64,000 bases of DNA from Stenopsyche tienmushanensis (taxonomy: Eukaryota; Arthropoda; Insecta; Trichoptera; Stenopsychidae). A program made the translations under genes and the position numbers. A model generated the notes under the pieces. It was not told the origin of the DNA. It worked only from the letters and a program-made list of their open reading frames with translations, and ran no database searches. Shown here piece by piece: positions 60,851 to 64,000 of this stretch (its first letter is position 1; each line of letters begins with the position of its first letter). The stretch is taken from assembly GCA_008973525.1 (NCBI GenBank), contig WACJ01000109.1, positions 806,001 to 870,000 of the forward strand, in the 5' to 3' direction.

Positions 60851-63132
60851 GACCAAAAATCCAGTTTTTCAAAATTATCAAGGTCTTTTATCGCAATTAT
60901 CTTTAAGATAATAAGCCCATTCATTGAATAAACTATTGTTGATGGTCTTTGCGCTCCAATTTTGTCAATTTCGGGGATCAATTTTGGATATTTTTGGCTT
61001 AAACTAGATGTTTCGCGCAAGCGTCGGCCGAGCACAATTAATAAGGGATTTCATTCCCGGTCCTTAAGCCTTTCCCGATATAATCAACCCTTCGCACGCC
61101 ATTCGTATATTTTAGTTCGCACAATCGCGACACAAAAGTACCGATCCTATTAAGTTTATACAAATTGGCCGAAAATAACAAATGCCAAAATGTCCGCCTG
61201 ATTGTGTGCGGAAGCGTAATGAAACGGAAATACTGACCAACATTTTCACATGGGTAGATGAGAAGAAAGTACCAGAACCGTGAGCCCAATACCAAATTTT
61301 CCGCACCGATTTATGGATGACTGCATCGGGCTGAACCCCCATGTAGTTCCGGTCGTATATGTCCAAATAACATCCACTGCAGGGCCGAATGGTTTTGATT
61401 ATTGACCGTTAACGAGGGTGGTTCTTTGACGTCGTTGACGTTTGGGAATAGATAAACTTAAAATAGGTTGCTTCAAAAAAAAAAAACATTTTTTATATAT
61501 TAAAAGCGATATTGTACCATTATAATACCATTGCAATACAGTGCTCGAGCTTACAGCAGAAAGCTTAACACATTACTTGCCGGAGCAGAAAATCATCATC
61601 ATTTGCTGCTATTCACAGAATGCAATATAAAACAGTCGTCAGCTTTGTTCTTTGCCAGTATTTTTATTGAACATCTTTATGGGTCTTTCGAGCCATTTTA
61701 GATTCGGGATCGAATGGCAGCAGACTCACTATAAGACGTTATCTACGCTAAAATAATCAGGTTGACAAAAACGCCGCACATTTGGGCCTTGTCATTACAG
61801 GGTTGTTATTTATAAAATCTACCTGTTCTAAAAACATCTCTCCTTCCACAATTTTTATCCATCTTTCAATAGTCTCAGAACATTTTTTACAAATAATATG
61901 TGAAATACACGATAAAATGTGTTTCCTGAACTGTCTCTGTCTCGATACGATCTAGTTGTACCTAGAAAAGTCTCAATATTAATTTAAAATAACCACCATT
62001 ATAATAAAATGGTTTTATCCCGATTAAGTAAATAATGTTTAACTGAGGGATTTTATATGAAAACGCTATCATTATAAGCATGAAAATATTGCGAATCCCC
62101 AAAGAATTTTAATTTTGTTCAAAAGCTCTTTTTATCTGCATTTATGGCTTCCATTGGGAATATTGTTCATAGCTTATCCTACAATAGATTAACCGAACCA
62201 AAAAACATGTTAAAAATAGCATGTTTATCATACAAAATAATCAGAACTCATCAACACATGGCATGACACCACCTCAAATATCGTCGAATTAAAGTACGAT
62301 TTATTGTCAAATTTATCGGCTACAATTTCAGCTTTTTAAATATTATTTTATCTCCCACGTACATTTAAATTCGTAACGAATATTTGCATGGAGGACGGCT
62401 GAAAAGTCATTCGGAAGTGAAATATTCATACGCCTTCAGGAGTTTAAATGGCAACAGCTGATAATATACTGCAGTGCAGCCTGATATCGATCCTACCAGC
62501 ATCATTTATGTACGATTTTTTAGCAGCACATCCTAACGAATCATAACGACAAAAGGGAAATCAAAAAGCTCTCAATGGCGATAATCGATAGTTCCTCTTA
62601 TTGCTTCCGGTGCAAAGCTCGCAGAATCCGAGAGAAAAAACGTAGCAGGAAAAGGTGATCCGGAAACTCTATCTCTTCGGGGCAAACACTGGAAGTAAAC
62701 TTTGATAAAAATGAATATAATATTGGCGTAGCCTTCGGCATCGTAGAGTCGGAGGAACGTCGTCTTCCAAACTGGCTCAGGCAGATTACTCGCTGGAAAC
62801 GATCTTGAAAGTTTTTCACGTCAACTACCATTTACATCTCTCAAATAGAGCCGCTTCTCAGGTACAAAAAGAAGAAAGACAAACTTCGCTGAATAAACAC
62901 CGAGAGGATGAAATTTTTCAACAGTTGATTGGTGACTACCATCGAAATAGACGCTTCCCGTTCTTTCCGAGAAAGAATATTCTATTTTGAGATGGAAATA
63001 TCCCTGTTATCATTGAACGTACATTACGCCTCGTTTTGCATCTAACCCTTTTTAAATTGATCGCGTAATAACGCGCGTTCAAATAATGAACGACACCGTC
63101 ATAAATGAAATAATTAATACATTTTTGCATTG
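60851..63132. other. 2.3 kb without a supported gene
   Basis: 60950-61410 is GC-richer, with overlapping frames of 63-116 codons in several phases. 62450-62990 has overlapping 61-77-codon frames on both strands. None carries a recognised motif, and no splice-linked coding structure was evident. Confidence 0.3.
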
Positions 63133-63323
63133 TACCTGTAGGTAGTCCCGCGTTAAGCGGTTGGACTCGTAACCCGATCATCTCGGGTTCGAATCCCACA
63201 GGAGATGTGGCTGGCAACCTCATTTTTAAAAACATATATATGCCATGAAAAACCATGTCAAAATGGTTGGTAATGATACCATAAACAAGGGATCGCTAAA
63301 AAGCCACCTCAAAAAAAAAAAAT
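63133..63323 (+). repeat. tRNA-derived SINE (tRNA-Thr-like head)
   Basis: 63135-63202 folds as a degenerate tRNA. cctgtag and ccacagg form an acceptor-like stem with one mismatch. The D-arm text holds an A-box-like tagtcccgcgttaagcgg. The loop ctCGTaa gives anticodon CGT (Thr), and gggttcgaatccc is a good B box. The T stem has only three pairs and there is no variable region of normal shape, so it is not a working tRNA. After the head comes a tail (ccatgaaaaaccatgtcaaa...ggttggtaatgataccataa) and an A run at about 63312-63323. The tail recurs at 60.68 kb. Confidence 0.6.
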
Positions 63324-63627
63324 TTTTTTGCATAAACTATCAAACAATTTCCCTAACCTCAGAATTTACTTTTTCAGATCTAGGATATTAGGATAAACCT
63401 GGATCGAGAAAATCGATTGGAAATATTGATATTTTCGATCTGTCAAATCTGTTGGAGTGGTAATATTTTTCACCATATGAATTTGCATCCGAAGAGACCA
63501 AGATCTATATCAACACTTGGTCATTTTCATACACTTTTCATATACTGGCTTTGCATCCTATGTACATATCTTATTGAGTATTACATAATCGGGTAATTTA
63601 ATATCGACATTTAAGTATCATACTCAT
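63324..63627. other. Intergenic, nothing recognised
   Basis: AT-rich text without a supported feature. Confidence 0.35.
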
Positions 63628-64000
63628 CACACTCGTTGGAGGTATCGTCATCAGATATTTAAATGCTAGTTCGAGTTGTATAACACCATCAATGTCACTG
63701 ATAAAATTATTTTCTGCTGAGACACGGGCTAAAAGTCGCAAAATTCCCGATTTCCCGACAAATTATTTATTTCTGTCGCTGCATATGAATAATTATATAC
63801 TATAATACTTTGATGTGATTCGTAATTATATTACGGAGAAATACAAAAATTCTGAACTCCGTATCTATTATTTTTCATATCAATATTCCCATTATTAGAG
63901 TCGAGGTGTAGTAAATACATCACCGGTAGGGAAAGTTTAATATAAAAATTTGAAAAACATATATGTACTGTACATATGTATACATAGATTAGACAGTTAC
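63628..64000. repeat. Dispersed repeat, copy 2 of 2 (partner 16546-16935), hAT fragment cut by the window edge
   Basis: It runs from cacactcgttggaggtatcg to the right edge of the window and matches 16546-16935 in the same orientation. It lacks about 22 bases after tgctagttcgagttg. On the minus strand it would encode only the start of the TSVEAERTF region, so the dimerisation block is nearly all lost. Confidence 0.75.

Noticed and set aside
62598..62990. Opposite-strand frames of 61-77 codons considered as a host exon
   Set aside because: No recognised motif, no consistent splice signals, and both strands are open over the same bases.
63135..63202. A functional tRNA-Thr gene
   Set aside because: The T stem has only three pairs and the variable region is abnormal, while a SINE-like tail with an A run follows. 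A tRNA-derived repeat fits better.
1..64000. CRISPR arrays, prokaryotic operons or a bacterial defence system
   Set aside because: No regularly spaced repeats or operon-like gene runs exist. The spliced hexamerin gene and insect-type transposons show eukaryotic nuclear DNA.

Overview
This window is AT-rich nuclear DNA of an insect. It contains one complete, intron-bearing protein gene, a hexamerin storage protein at 56.2-58.8 kb, embedded in old, mostly broken transposable elements. Hexamerins are an arthropod (chiefly insect) family, and the transposon mix (mariner, pogo/Tigger, piggyBac, hAT, Helitron-like, Kolobok-like, R1-clade non-LTR elements) fits an insect. The order of insect cannot be decided from the sequence alone. 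Nothing looks prokaryotic, organellar or viral.

Layout. 0-2 kb: 3' part of an R1-clade non-LTR retrotransposon with a long TTA-rich tail and poly(A). 2.99-4.05 kb: a nearly whole, dead mariner with clear terminal repeats. 4.9-13.1 kb: two minus-strand copies of a second mariner family, a Kolobok-like element with TTAA duplications at 9.23-10.15 kb, and two other mariner-type remnants. 14.8-16.4 kb: two Helitron-like ends, then a hAT C-terminus at 16.4 kb that recurs at the window's right edge. 20.4-24.5 kb: pogo/Tigger and piggyBac remnants. 27.8 kb: another mariner copy. 30.3 kb: Tigger C-terminus. 33.6-34.5 kb: a second R1-clade remnant. 37-52 kb: small terminal-repeat fragments, further mariner/Tc1 remnants and two short non-LTR C-terminal scraps. 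54.4-55.3 kb: a GC-rich unit fused to a 5'-truncated mariner. 56.2-58.8 kb: hexamerin. 59.3-64 kb: one-ended piggyBac-like fragment, mariner, a tRNA-like SINE and the second hAT fragment.

The only predicted working product is the hexamerin, a secreted haemolymph storage protein of about 700 residues in seven exons, with a TATA box upstream and a poly(A) signal downstream. Every transposase reading frame seen is interrupted or truncated. The six copies of the main mariner family are notable: all five that keep their 5' end have lost the same N-terminal DNA-binding part. This suggests that an already deleted form multiplied using transposase made elsewhere.

Between the transposons are stretches of non-repetitive, GC-richer DNA without convincing ORFs. 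These may hold regulatory DNA or exons too short to recognise here. I found no new multi-gene system. The most unusual structures are the Kolobok-like element with a nested fold-back, the shared-deletion mariner subfamily, and the chimeric GC-rich/mariner junction.
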